Part shown: positions 29,276 to 37,721 of the stretch, piece by piece
Numbering within the stretch: position 1 is the stretch's first letter
Layout of the letters: each line of letters opens with the position of its first letter
NCBI GenBank assembly: GCA_910587285.1
Contig: CAJULM010000023.1
Span: 1-41,470 of the forward strand
Reading direction: 5' to 3'
Length of the DNA stretch: 41,470 nucleotides
Source of the DNA: an uncultured Oscillospiraceae bacterium
Lineage (GTDB): Bacteria > Bacillota > Clostridia > Oscillospirales > Oscillospiraceae
Position numbers and translations under genes: made by a program
Notes under the pieces: generated by a model
Seen by the model: only the letters and a program-made list of their open reading frames with translations
Databases searched by the model: none
Told to the model about the DNA's origin: nothing

Positions 29276-30211
29276 ATGGCGCAGCCAAAAATGAAATTCA
29301 ACTGCTCGAAGTGCGGCGCAGAGACAGACGCGGAGGTCACCACCGAGCGCTATAAAAAGCAGCTGTGCCGGCCCTGCTTCGGCAAGCGTAAGGATAACCG
29401 AACCAACCAGCTTAACGACCTGACGGGGACGGAGTGGGCCCGTCACAGCAAGAGCATCGAAGCCTATCCCGACATCAGAACGCCCAACCAGAAGGAGCAC
29501 GGCGCCTGCTTCCCCAAGGCCCTGGCCCGCCATCAGATTGAGATTTACACCAAAGCGGGAGAGGTGGTGCTGGACCCGTTCATGGGCGTGGGCACCACCA
29601 TGCTGGCCGCCCACGAATTGGGGCGTCGGAGTTTGGGCATCGAGCTCAACCCCAGGTTCGCCCAGATGTGCCGGGAGGAGATCGCCGCCCACGGCATTCA
29701 AGCCCAGCTCTGGGAGGACGACGCCGACCATATGTGCGCCCATATCCCCAACGGCACGGTGGATTTCATCTTGACCAGCCCCCCCTATGCCAACCTTTTA
29801 AAGACCATCAAGGGGGATTTTGCCTATAAATGGCGGGAGCACTCTATCATCGACCCCATAAAAAACCCCGCCCCCTATTCCGCCGACGAACACGACATTG
29901 GAAATATGGACTATGCCCAGGGCATTCACGCCATTGCCAGCATCATGACGAAGTGCTTCGCCGTACAAAAGCTCAACTCCTATGCGGTCTGGGTGGTCAA
30001 GGACTTTCGGGACCTGAAGCGCAAGCTTCCCTATATCAATTTTCATGGCGACGTTATCCGCTGCGCGGAGGCGGCCGGCTATGCTTTGTGGGACATCCGA
30101 ATCTTTGACCAGACCAATTTCCGCCCCCTGGTCTGCCTGGGATATCCCTCCCGAAATTATTATCTGAACATCGGCCACTCCTATATTTTGGTGTTCAAAA
30201 AGCTGAGGTAA
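29276..30211 (+). CDS. DNA methyltransferase M1 of a type IIS-like R-M system (SPPY type, zinc ribbon)
   Basis: A 311-residue amino-methyltransferase. An N-terminal Cys4 ribbon (CSKCG...CRPC, Cys 10, 13, 31, 34) is followed by a motif X-like HGACFPKALARHQI (75-88), SAM motif I VLDPFMGVGTTMLAAHELGRRSLGIELN (98-125) and catalytic motif IV TSPPY (167-171). The C-terminal 130 residues would hold target recognition. TSPPY is commonest in N4-cytosine enzymes. AGGAG seven bases before ATG 29276 fixes the start. It is followed two bases later by a second methyltransferase and a convergent PLD-type nuclease; it would protect one strand or half of an asymmetric site. Confidence 0.9.
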   Translation: MAQPKMKFNCSKCGAETDAEVTTERYKKQLCRPCFGKRKDNRTNQLNDLTGTEWARHSKSIEAYPDIRTPNQKEHGACFPKALARHQIEIYTKAGEVVLDPFMGVGTTMLAAHELGRRSLGIELNPRFAQMCREEIAAHGIQAQLWEDDADHMCAHIPNGTVDFILTSPPYANLLKTIKGDFAYKWREHSIIDPIKNPAPYSADEHDIGNMDYAQGIHAIASIMTKCFAVQKLNSYAVWVVKDFRDLKRKLPYINFHGDVIRCAEAAGYALWDIRIFDQTNFRPLVCLGYPSRNYYLNIGHSYILVFKKLR

Positions 30212-30213
30212 GC

Positions 30214-31338
30214 ATGAGCGAACAACACTACCGCATCGATCTGGATGCCGTCACCACCCGGGAAAAGCAGGCTTTGACCCACAACATCCACCCCTACCCG
30301 GCCAAGTACATCCCCCAGATTCCCGGCTCCCTGCTGGATTATCTGGACCTCCCCTCCCGCAGCACGGTGCTGGACCCTTTCTGCGGCTCGGGAACCACCC
30401 TCCTGGAAGCCGCCATCCGGGGCCATAGCGCCGTCGGCGTGGACTCCAACCCCATCGCCGCGCTCATCTCCCGCGCCAAATGCACCCCCCTCTCGCCGGA
30501 GCAGCGCGCCCTGGTCGCCACGGTTTTGGACCGGCTCTCACTCTACGCCCCAGAGAGGGAGCTCCCCACGGTAATCCCCGATTTTCTCAACCGCAGCCAC
30601 TGGTTCCAGGCCAATATGCAGCGAGAGCTTGGCTACATCAAGGGCCTGATTCAGACGGTCTCCGACCCTCAAGCGGCGGACTTTCTCAACACCGCCTTCT
30701 CCGCCATCATTGTAAAGGCCTCCAATCAGGAGAGCGACACCCGCTGGCGGGCCAAGGACAAGCATCTTCCCGACGGCTTCGCCATCGCGGAATTTGGCAA
30801 AAGAGCCCGCGATATGCTGGCGCGCCTGCGCCAGCTGGAGCCGTACCAGCTGGGCTCGGTGACGGTGAAAACTCAAGACTCCCGCTGCCTTGATTTTATG
30901 GAGGACGACAGCGTCCAATGCGCCATCACCTCGCCGCCTTATATGAATTCATACGATTATTACCTCTACCACAAGCTGAGGATGTACTGGCTGGGCTATA
31001 ACCATTATGAGGTCCAGGAAACGGAAATCGGCTCCCGAAACAAGCACTGTGACCACGGCGGCGGAACCCAGCTGTATGTGGACAGCATCTCCCAAGTGGC
31101 GCAGCAGGTTCACCAAAAGCTCGCCCCCGCCGGCCGCCTCTGCGTGGTCATCGGCGACTCCATCTACCGGGGCGAGCTCATCCATATGGATCGCGTCTAC
31201 CGCGCAATCGCCCAGCGCACCGGCTTTTCCATCCAGGAGGTTTTTTCCTTCGACCAGCGCAAATACACCCGCGCCTTTACCCCCAACCTGAAAACCGCGG
31301 AGAAAAAATCCCACATCATGATTTTCCAGAAGGTCTGA
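30214..31338 (+). CDS. DNA methyltransferase M2 of the same R-M system (SPPY type)
   Basis: A 374-residue SAM-dependent DNA methyltransferase. It opens with NIHPYPAKYIPQIP (24-37, motif X-like), then motif I VLDPFCGSGTTLLEAAIRGHSAVGVDSNP (52-80). An insert of about 175 residues precedes motif IV CAITSPPYMNSYDYYLYHKLRMYWLG (236-261). The end has the typical GRLCVVIGDSIYRGE and SHIMIFQKV strands. TSPPY again fits N4-cytosine methylation. The different layout from M1 suggests the two modify the two different strands of an asymmetric target. GAGG lies upstream; a gap of two bases to M1 shows one operon. Confidence 0.9.
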   Translation: MSEQHYRIDLDAVTTREKQALTHNIHPYPAKYIPQIPGSLLDYLDLPSRSTVLDPFCGSGTTLLEAAIRGHSAVGVDSNPIAALISRAKCTPLSPEQRALVATVLDRLSLYAPERELPTVIPDFLNRSHWFQANMQRELGYIKGLIQTVSDPQAADFLNTAFSAIIVKASNQESDTRWRAKDKHLPDGFAIAEFGKRARDMLARLRQLEPYQLGSVTVKTQDSRCLDFMEDDSVQCAITSPPYMNSYDYYLYHKLRMYWLGYNHYEVQETEIGSRNKHCDHGGGTQLYVDSISQVAQQVHQKLAPAGRLCVVIGDSIYRGELIHMDRVYRAIAQRTGFSIQEVFSFDQRKYTRAFTPNLKTAEKKSHIMIFQKV

Positions 31339-31347
31339 GCCCGCAGC

Positions 31348-31386
31348 AAGCGGCGGCACTGTTCCCACAGCGCCGCCGCTTTTATT
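31348..31386. terminator. Terminator between M2 and the convergent nuclease
   Basis: AAGCGGCGGC pairs with GCCGCCGCTT (31348-31357 with 31372-31381) around an inner CTGT/ACAG stem, followed by TTATTT on the plus strand up to the nuclease stop codon. Confidence 0.85.
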
Positions 31387-32552
31387 TACTGCTGAATCCA
31401 GCCGAACCGCCCCGGATACCGGTCCATCTCCGGCGAATCCACGCTCACCCATTCCATGGTGCACAGATACCGCCCCTGATCCCCTCTGGGAGCCTGCGTG
31501 AACACCAGCACATCGTCCTTGCCGAAGGCGTCAAAAATCCCCCTGTTGCGCAGGGCGAAGCGGACCTCGCTGTTTTTGCGCTTGTGCCCGGGCGCGGGCT
31601 CATAGAAAATAACCCGCGCGTTTTCCACCACCTCGTCGGTGTTTTCATACAGGAGATTAAAATACCGCTCCGACTGCATCGCCCCCACCCTGGTCCTCTG
31701 GGGTTCGCTCAGCGGGTCAAAGAAGCCCTTGAAGGCAATGGGAATGATGATCTGCCCCGGCGAGGACTTTTTATCCACGTCGTTTGCACTCAGGCGCTTG
31801 TAGAAGCGCTTGACCGGCCCCTCATCCCCTTCAGCATCGCCGTCCTCGTCCGCAATCCCTCCATCCTGCACCGGGACTTCCTCCCGCTGCGGGCGCGCAG
31901 GGGGGGCAAAATTCGGCCTCGCGCCGCTCCCCTGGAAAAGCTCCAAGCCAAAAACGCTGTCCTCCCGCTCTACGCTCACGCCCTGCCTTGCTGCGTGCAG
32001 CTCGCTCTCCGTACTCACTAAGCGGTGGTCGTACAGCGTCTGGAGCAGGTCCGGCGTCGCCCTTTTGCAGCACGGCCCCTCCTGGAGAAACCGCTTCAAG
32101 GTGTTCACCATGTCCACAAACTCCTGGGCCACGGGCAGCTGCGTCAGGTCAAACTCCTGACACAGCGCCGTCTCATAGTTGGTATACAGTCCGCCCCCCG
32201 TCAAGTTGTTAGAGCCCACATAGAGCTTCCCGCACGTGTCCCCGGCCAAAATGTACGCCTTGAGATGGAACGTGGACGCCTGACTGCGGTTGTGCACCAC
32301 ATACAGCTCTGCCGACAGCTCCATCAGCGCACGCAGGGCCTCGTAGGAGGTGCCGCGCTGGTCGATGCCGACGGAAGCATACGTCGCACCTCCATTCGAT
32401 GTAAATTCCCTCAGCGCGTCATCCAGCGCAGACACCCCGCTGAGCTTCGCATAGGCCGCACAAAACAGAAAGGTGTGATACCGCTTTGACCGCAAATCCT
32501 CCACCAACAGCTCGCCCACTCTCGCATCATGGGGTTGAACGATTAGTTTCAT
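31386..32552 (-). CDS. PLD-fold restriction endonuclease (BfiI/NgoFVII-like)
   Basis: A 388-residue nuclease. The N-terminal phospholipase D fold (1-160) has one HxK...GSxN active motif: His 96, Lys 98, Gly-Ser-Asn-Asn 113-116, with Glu 127 behind. A linker rich in Asp/Glu (about 225-247) leads to a C-terminal domain (265-388; IIIPIAFKGFFDPLS...YFNLLYENTDEVVENARVIFYEPAPG...RNRGIFDAFGKDDVLVF) that looks like the B3-type DNA-binding domain of NgoFVII/BfiI enzymes. BfiI-type enzymes cut without metal ions as dimers sharing the active site. It is convergent to the two methyltransferases, with its own promoter. I see no frameshift. Confidence 0.86.
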   Translation of the reverse strand: MKLIVQPHDARVGELLVEDLRSKRYHTFLFCAAYAKLSGVSALDDALREFTSNGGATYASVGIDQRGTSYEALRALMELSAELYVVHNRSQASTFHLKAYILAGDTCGKLYVGSNNLTGGGLYTNYETALCQEFDLTQLPVAQEFVDMVNTLKRFLQEGPCCKRATPDLLQTLYDHRLVSTESELHAARQGVSVEREDSVFGLELFQGSGARPNFAPPARPQREEVPVQDGGIADEDGDAEGDEGPVKRFYKRLSANDVDKKSSPGQIIIPIAFKGFFDPLSEPQRTRVGAMQSERYFNLLYENTDEVVENARVIFYEPAPGHKRKNSEVRFALRNRGIFDAFGKDDVLVFTQAPRGDQGRYLCTMEWVSVDSPEMDRYPGRFGWIQQ

Positions 32553-32594
32553 CTTACCGCCCCCTTGTACAATTAATAATGTTTTGCTGACATC

Positions 32595-32623
32595 ATCATA
32601 GCATAAACATTTTTAATTGTCAA
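32595..32623 (-). promoter_or_regulatory. Promoter of the restriction endonuclease
   Basis: On the minus strand TTGACA (32618-32623), 17-base spacer, TATGAT (32595-32600). The leader holds a TTGTACAA palindrome (32565-32572) just before the weak ribosome site GGGGGCGG. No C-protein gene is present; restriction timing may rest on this weak translation start. Confidence 0.88.
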
Positions 32624-32732
32624 CAGGCTGTTTCAAACTGCAGCTGACGACAAAAATGCACCTGCCTTTTGGCGATTCTCCACAAGAAGCGTTGTCGAAA
32701 ATTGCACATAAATACGAAAAATAAATTGGGGG

Positions 32733-32776
32733 TTGCGGAGCGGAAGCATATCAGATATAATATCAAATATCAAAAG
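32733..32776 (+). promoter_or_regulatory. Promoter and probable auto-operator of the GntR regulator
   Basis: TTGCGG (32733-32738), 17-base spacer, TATAAT (32756-32761). The -10 lies in GATATAATATC, followed by ATATCAAAA. The same word pattern (GATATAATATCA then ATATCAAAA) recurs at the next promoter (33510-33535), marking a shared operator. Confidence 0.8.
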
Positions 32777-32787
32777 GGGAGGATCAT

Positions 32788-33453
32788 ATGCCCACAAAAC
32801 TGAATCAGACCTTTCAAACCAAAAACGATATGGTCTATAACGCATTGAAAGAACAGATCGTCACCGGCGAAGTCATGCCCGGAGAGCGCATCACCGTAAT
32901 GCAGGTTGCAGAGGAATTTGGCGTCAGCGCAATGCCTGTGCGGGAGGCGTTGAAGCGATTGCAGCAGGAGGGACTGGTGACCATCACCCCCCACGCCGGA
33001 GCTCAGGTGGTCAAGTACAACGACAAGCAGTATCAGGAAATTACCCAGATCCGCATCCTGTTGGAGCCCTATGCCGCCATGTTGGCCACCCAGCGCCTGG
33101 ACGGCCAGGACCTGGAGCATCTTGAAAAGATGCTGGCGGAGATGGAATTGTGCGTGGAGAGCGGAGACAGCCTGACCTATTCGGAGCTAAACACCAAATT
33201 CCACCAGTACATCTACAGCTGCTGCGGCAACGCCACGCTTATCGAGACGATTAACTCCCTTTGGGAGAAAACCAGAATGTCCAAAAATGTATTCCTGATG
33301 GAGCGGGATCGAATGCCTCTGTCCATCCAGGAGCATAAGGAATGCCTGGAATGCCTGCGCAAAAGGGACCCGGAGGCCGTGCGCGAGGCCTTCGACCGCC
33401 ACAAACGCCGGGGATTTGAGGCCGTGGAGCGAGGGCTGAAGCGGCTTAATTGA
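32788..33453 (+). CDS. GntR family regulator, FadR/FCD subfamily
   Basis: A 221-residue repressor. The winged helix (15-80) carries IVTGEVMPGERITVMQVAEEFGVSAMPVREALKRLQQEGLV. The helical FCD domain (90-215) has metal/ligand His in NTKFHQYIY and QEHKECLECL and a later RHKRRG. FCD regulators usually bind organic acids or sugar acids. AGGGGAGG lies just before ATG 32788. A terminator follows the gene, so it is its own unit, and its operator is shared with the catabolic operon downstream. Confidence 0.93.
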   Translation: MPTKLNQTFQTKNDMVYNALKEQIVTGEVMPGERITVMQVAEEFGVSAMPVREALKRLQQEGLVTITPHAGAQVVKYNDKQYQEITQIRILLEPYAAMLATQRLDGQDLEHLEKMLAEMELCVESGDSLTYSELNTKFHQYIYSCCGNATLIETINSLWEKTRMSKNVFLMERDRMPLSIQEHKECLECLRKRDPEAVREAFDRHKRRGFEAVERGLKRLN

Positions 33454-33461
33454 ATAGGGGC

Positions 33462-33502
33462 GCGTTTCCCAGCCGGCAAAAAGGGAAACGCTCTCTTTTT
33501 TC
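33462..33502 (+). terminator. Terminator after the GntR gene
   Basis: GCGTTTCCC (33462-33470) pairs with GGGAAACGC (33483-33491), followed by TCTCTTTTTTC. It separates the regulator transcript from the catabolic operon. Confidence 0.82.
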
Positions 33503-33509
33503 ACTCAGA

Positions 33510-33531
33510 TTTGATATAATATCATATCAAA
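33510..33531 (+). promoter_or_regulatory. GntR-type operator over the catabolic operon promoter
   Basis: A perfect inverted repeat TTTGATA-N8-TATCAAA (33510-33516 and 33525-33531) covers the -10 box TATAAT (33515-33520). It shares the core of the operator at the regulator's own promoter. No consensus -35 is seen. Repressor binding here would block the polymerase. Confidence 0.75.
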
Positions 33532-33563
33532 AATATTGTACGAAACGGAACAGGAGGATACAT

Positions 33564-34742
33564 ATGGCAGTATTAGGGCTTCCCTTTTCCAACCCCATTG
33601 TCGTGGCTTCCACCGACATCGCCCGGACACCGGCGCGAATGCGGGAATTTGCCGCCGCAGGGGTGGGCGGCATCATCACAAAATCAGTGACGGACGCCGC
33701 CGCCCTACAGCAGAAAAGCATCTCCATGATCCACATCATGGACATGGCGCAGAAGCCGGCCGCGGGCCAGCTCAGCGACTGCTACAGCTTTTTCTCCCGA
33801 GGCGGGTCCATGCTTCCCATGGCGGAATTTGAGCCCGAGGCGGCGGAGTTTTTGGACCTTGGGCGCACCTATGGCACGGTGATCATCGGCAGCCTTTCCT
33901 GCAGCCGAACCGAAAACTGGGTGGCCTACGCCAAGCGCTTTCAGGAGCTGGGCTTCCCCGCCCTGGAGCTGAACTTCGGCAATCCCCACGGCGAGGCGGC
34001 GGATGGAAAGCTGGGCTTTCTCATCGGCCAGTCCAAGCAGCTGTGCGTGGAAATCGCCTCTCAGGTGCTCTCCGCGGTGAGCATCCCCGTCATCGTCAAG
34101 CTCACCCCCCAGACCTCCGACCTGTTGGGGACGGCCAAGGCCCTGGAGGCAGCGGGCGTGCAGGCCGTCACCATCACCCACCGGTTCCAGGGCCTGGTGA
34201 TCGACCCGGAGACGGACGAGCCCATCCTGGGCGGCTGGGCCGCCATCGGCGGGCCCTGGATGAAGCCCATCTCCCTGGCCAACGTGGCCCGGGTGAGCCG
34301 GGGAACAGGGCTCACCATTCTGGGCAGCAACGGGGTGGACACTCCCCGGGATATCTACGACTACCTGCTGGCCGGGGCCTCCCTGGTAGAAGTGGGCTCC
34401 AGCATGATGCTCCGGGGCCCGGAGTACGCCAGGCAGCTGGTGGACGGGTTCAACGCCCTGCTGAGAGAAAAGGGCGTGAGCGACCCCGCTCAGGCGGTGG
34501 GTAAAACCGCCCGAAATATCGTAACCTACAAAAGCCTGGGCGACCTGCCCGCCCGCCGGGCGGAGATGGACCTGACCCTGTGCGACGCCTGTGAGGACAA
34601 GCCCTGTGTCAGCCGCTGTTACTTCGGCGCCCTCTGTCTCCAGGACGGCCGGCTCCGCCACGACGACGACGCCTGCAGCGGCTGCGGCCTGTGTCGGCAC
34701 ATCTGCCCCAAAGGGGCAGTGAAAATAAACGCCGTATCCTAA
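33564..34742 (+). CDS. Dihydroorotate dehydrogenase-like FMN/Fe-S oxidoreductase
   Basis: A 392-residue protein. Residues 1-310 form an FMN barrel of the dihydroorotate/dihydropyrimidine dehydrogenase type (LGLPFSNPIVVAS start, NFGNPHGEAADGKLG, VKLTPQTSDLL, ILGSNGVDTPRDIYDYLLAGASLVEVGSSM). Residues 335-390 hold two [4Fe-4S] sites (CDACEDKPCVSRC and CSGCGLCRHICP). In PreA-type enzymes the loop reads NLSCPHG with a Cys acting as general base; here that position is Asn, so the reaction is probably different. AGGAGG precedes ATG 33564. It is the first gene of the operon. Confidence 0.87.
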   Translation: MAVLGLPFSNPIVVASTDIARTPARMREFAAAGVGGIITKSVTDAAALQQKSISMIHIMDMAQKPAAGQLSDCYSFFSRGGSMLPMAEFEPEAAEFLDLGRTYGTVIIGSLSCSRTENWVAYAKRFQELGFPALELNFGNPHGEAADGKLGFLIGQSKQLCVEIASQVLSAVSIPVIVKLTPQTSDLLGTAKALEAAGVQAVTITHRFQGLVIDPETDEPILGGWAAIGGPWMKPISLANVARVSRGTGLTILGSNGVDTPRDIYDYLLAGASLVEVGSSMMLRGPEYARQLVDGFNALLREKGVSDPAQAVGKTARNIVTYKSLGDLPARRAEMDLTLCDACEDKPCVSRCYFGALCLQDGRLRHDDDACSGCGLCRHICPKGAVKINAVS

Positions 34743-34764
34743 AAATTTAAAGGAGGAAGTATCT

Positions 34765-35793
34765 ATGAAACGTAAGTCTGTGATCGCTCTTGTCCTGGCC
34801 GCCGGCCTCTCCCTCAGCCTGTTTGGCTGCGGCAGCAAGACCGCCGACCCCACCGGCGCCCCCGCCAGCCAGCCCCCCGCCAATACGGAGCAGAACGGGC
34901 AGCCCTCCCTCCAGGACGCCAAGATCAGCATCGTATCCGCCGCCTCCGGCGGCGCGTGGTACTCCATCGGCGGCGCTCTGGCCGAGCTGTTCAAAAACGA
35001 GATCCCCGGCGCGGTGACGGAGTGCGGACCGGGCGGCGGCATCTCCAACATATTCACCGTCTCCGCCGGTGAGGCGCAGCTGGGCTTCGGCTTCCCCAAC
35101 GACGTGGTGGACGCGGAGAACGGCGCGGGCAGCTTTGACGGCAATCAGATCACCAATATCCGGGGCGTCACCGCCCTGTACCCCGGCATCCTCCACATCG
35201 CCGTGGCCGCCGACTCCAACATCAAGACCGTGGAAGACCTGAAGGGCAAGGTGCTGTGCACCCAGACCAAGGGCAACTCCGCCGAGCAGGCCATGAACAT
35301 CGTCCTCCAGGCCTACGGCATGACCTATGACGACATGAGCACCGTGAACTATGTGGGCTTCACCGACGCGGTGGACTTGGTGAAGGACGGCCACGCCGAC
35401 GCCATCGCCTATATGAGCACCTACCCCTATGCCGCCCTCCAGGATTTGGCCGAGTCCAAGGGCGTGAAGCTGCTGGGCCTGGACGACGAGCACATCGCCA
35501 AGGTCCAGGAGATCAACCCCGCCTACGAGGCCATCGACATCCCCGGCGGCACCTATAAGGGCACCGATGAGGACGTGAAGTGCATCAGCGCCAAAACCAT
35601 TTTGTTCACCAGCGCCGAGGTGTCCGACGACCTGGTCTACGCCATGACCAAGGTGCTGTACGAGAACTACGACCACCTGTGCACGGTCAACAGCTCCCTG
35701 TCCAACATGACGCCCGAGTACGGCAGCAACACCGGCATCACCCTGCACCCCGGCGCGGAAGCCTATTATAAGGAGATCAGCGCCATTCAGTGA
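34765..35793 (+). CDS. TAXI-type TRAP transporter solute-binding lipoprotein
   Basis: A 342-residue extracytoplasmic binding protein. A lipoprotein signal with lipobox LFGC (Cys 22) is followed by a Pro/Ala-rich linker. The TAXI fold shows SIVSAASGGAWYSIGGALAELF, GPGGGISNIFTVSAGEAQLGFG, GKVLCTQTKGNSAEQAMNIVL and the end TGITLHPGAEAYYKE. TAXI proteins deliver organic acids to TRAP permeases. AGGAGG lies upstream; 22 bases separate it from the oxidoreductase gene and 35 from the permease. Confidence 0.94.
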   Translation: MKRKSVIALVLAAGLSLSLFGCGSKTADPTGAPASQPPANTEQNGQPSLQDAKISIVSAASGGAWYSIGGALAELFKNEIPGAVTECGPGGGISNIFTVSAGEAQLGFGFPNDVVDAENGAGSFDGNQITNIRGVTALYPGILHIAVAADSNIKTVEDLKGKVLCTQTKGNSAEQAMNIVLQAYGMTYDDMSTVNYVGFTDAVDLVKDGHADAIAYMSTYPYAALQDLAESKGVKLLGLDDEHIAKVQEINPAYEAIDIPGGTYKGTDEDVKCISAKTILFTSAEVSDDLVYAMTKVLYENYDHLCTVNSSLSNMTPEYGSNTGITLHPGAEAYYKEISAIQ

Positions 35794-35828
35794 GCTCCCA
35801 AAAGAGAGACCCGTAAGAGGAGGAAGCT

Positions 35829-37721
35829 ATGGAACCAAAACAAGACGTTAAGCTGACCTGGGCGCAGTATGTGGTGACCGCCACCGCAGTGGCCATGTCC
35901 TGCTACCATTTGTATACCTGTATTTTCGGCATCCCCGAATCTCAGATGCACCGGATGCTCCACCTGATGTTTGCCTGTGTGCTCACCTTTTTTATCTATA
36001 ACGTCTCAGGCAAAAAGAACGACGGCAAGGTAAAGGTGTGGGATATCCTGCTCACCGCGGCCACCGTGGTCTCCCTTGTCTATATGATCCTCAATCTCAA
36101 GGTATTTCAGAACCGCATCTCCTTTGTCACCCCCCTGACCACCGCCCAGATCGCCGTGTTCGTGGTGCTGCTGATAGTGGTGCTGGAGGCCACCCGCCGT
36201 CTCACCGGCCCCACCCTGCCCATCGCCTGCATCGTGTTCATCCTCTACGCCCTGTTCGGCAACCACCTGCCGGGCATTTTGGGCCACAACGGCTTCACGG
36301 TACAGAAGCTGCTGGAGCAGGTGATGCTCACCTCGGAGGGCGTGTTTGGCAGCTCCCTGGGCATTACGGCCACCTATGTGGTGGTGTTCATCATCTTCGC
36401 CTCCTTCCTGGAGATCACCGGGGCGGGCCAGTTCTTCATCGACCTGGCCACCGGCCTTACCGGCTCCAGCCGGGGCGGCCCGGCCAAGGTGGCGGTGGTG
36501 GGCAGCTGCCTGTTCGGCTCCATCTCGGGCAGCTCGGTGGCCAACGTGGTGTCCACCGGCACCTTTACCATCCCCCTCATTAAAAGCGTGGGCTACTCCC
36601 CGGTATTTGCCGGCGCGGTGGAGGCGGTGGCCTCCACCGGCGGGCAGATCATGCCCCCGGTGATGGCGGCCGTGGCCTTCATCATGGCCGACTATCTGGG
36701 CGTGTCCTACCTGAGCATCTGCAAGGCGGCGCTGATTCCCGCCGTGCTCTACTACTTCTGCCTGTTCTTCATGGTGGACGCCAAGGCCATCAAGCTGAAC
36801 ATCAAGGGCCTGACCAAAGAGGAGCTGCCCAACACCAGGCAGGTGGTGCGCAACGGCTGGTATCTGGCCATCCCCTTTGTGGTGCTCATCGGGATGATGT
36901 TCCTGAACTACACCCCCATGAAGTCCGGGTTCTGGGCCCTGGTCTCCCTCATCGTCATCGTGCTCATCGCCGACCGCAAGCGGCTGAGCCTGGACAAAGT
37001 GATTCAGGGTCTCAAGGGCGGCGCCACCGGCATCATCAGCGTGTCCGCCACCAGCGCCTGTGCCGGCATCATCGTGGGCGTCATCATGCTCACCGGCCTG
37101 GGGCTGAAGTTCACCTCCCTCATCACCACCCTGTCCGGCGGAAACCTGGTGATCGCCATGGCCATCGCCGCGGTGGTGGCCATCATCCTGGGCATGGGCC
37201 TGCCCACCGTGCCGGCCTACATCGTCATGTCCTCCCTGGTGGCCCCCGCCCTGATCCAGATGGGCGCCACCCCCATCGCGGCCCATATGTTCGTGCTGTA
37301 CTTCGCCGTGCTGTCCTGCATCACCCCTCCGGTGGCCATCGCCTCCTACGCCGCGGCGGCCATATCCGGGGCGGACGCGGTAAAGGTGGGCTTCGCCTCC
37401 ATGAAGCTGGGCATCATCGCCTACATCATCCCCTTCCTGTTCGTGCTCAACCCGGTGCTCATCGCCCAGGGGAGCCTGCTCACCGTGCTGTGGACCTTTT
37501 TCACCGCCTGCGTGGGCTGCGTGGCCCTGACCTGGGCCATCGAGGGCGTCATCGACGAAAAAATCAGCTGGATTTGGCGGCTGGCCTGCCTGGTGGCCGC
37601 GGCCCTCACTCTGTTCCCCGAGGGGATCAGCGATCTTCTGGGCCTGGCCTGCTTTGCCGTCATCGTGTTCATGTTCAAATTCCGGGGCAAAAAAGCCCCC
37701 GGGGAAGGAGCTGCTATATGA
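35829..37721 (+). CDS. TRAP transporter fused (4TM-12TM) permease
   Basis: A 630-residue polytopic membrane protein of the fused DctQM type used with TAXI binding proteins. The N-terminal small-subunit part spans about 1-150. The large part follows, with the conserved SSRGGPAKVAVVGSCLFGSISGSSVANVVSTG, VEAVASTGGQIMPPVM, and MGLPTVPAYIVMSSLVAPALIQMGATPIAAHMFVLYFAVLSCITPPVAIASYAAAAISG. Uptake is driven by a Na+ or H+ gradient. It overlaps the next gene by four bases (ATGA). Confidence 0.95.
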   Translation: MEPKQDVKLTWAQYVVTATAVAMSCYHLYTCIFGIPESQMHRMLHLMFACVLTFFIYNVSGKKNDGKVKVWDILLTAATVVSLVYMILNLKVFQNRISFVTPLTTAQIAVFVVLLIVVLEATRRLTGPTLPIACIVFILYALFGNHLPGILGHNGFTVQKLLEQVMLTSEGVFGSSLGITATYVVVFIIFASFLEITGAGQFFIDLATGLTGSSRGGPAKVAVVGSCLFGSISGSSVANVVSTGTFTIPLIKSVGYSPVFAGAVEAVASTGGQIMPPVMAAVAFIMADYLGVSYLSICKAALIPAVLYYFCLFFMVDAKAIKLNIKGLTKEELPNTRQVVRNGWYLAIPFVVLIGMMFLNYTPMKSGFWALVSLIVIVLIADRKRLSLDKVIQGLKGGATGIISVSATSACAGIIVGVIMLTGLGLKFTSLITTLSGGNLVIAMAIAAVVAIILGMGLPTVPAYIVMSSLVAPALIQMGATPIAAHMFVLYFAVLSCITPPVAIASYAAAAISGADAVKVGFASMKLGIIAYIIPFLFVLNPVLIAQGSLLTVLWTFFTACVGCVALTWAIEGVIDEKISWIWRLACLVAAALTLFPEGISDLLGLACFAVIVFMFKFRGKKAPGEGAAI

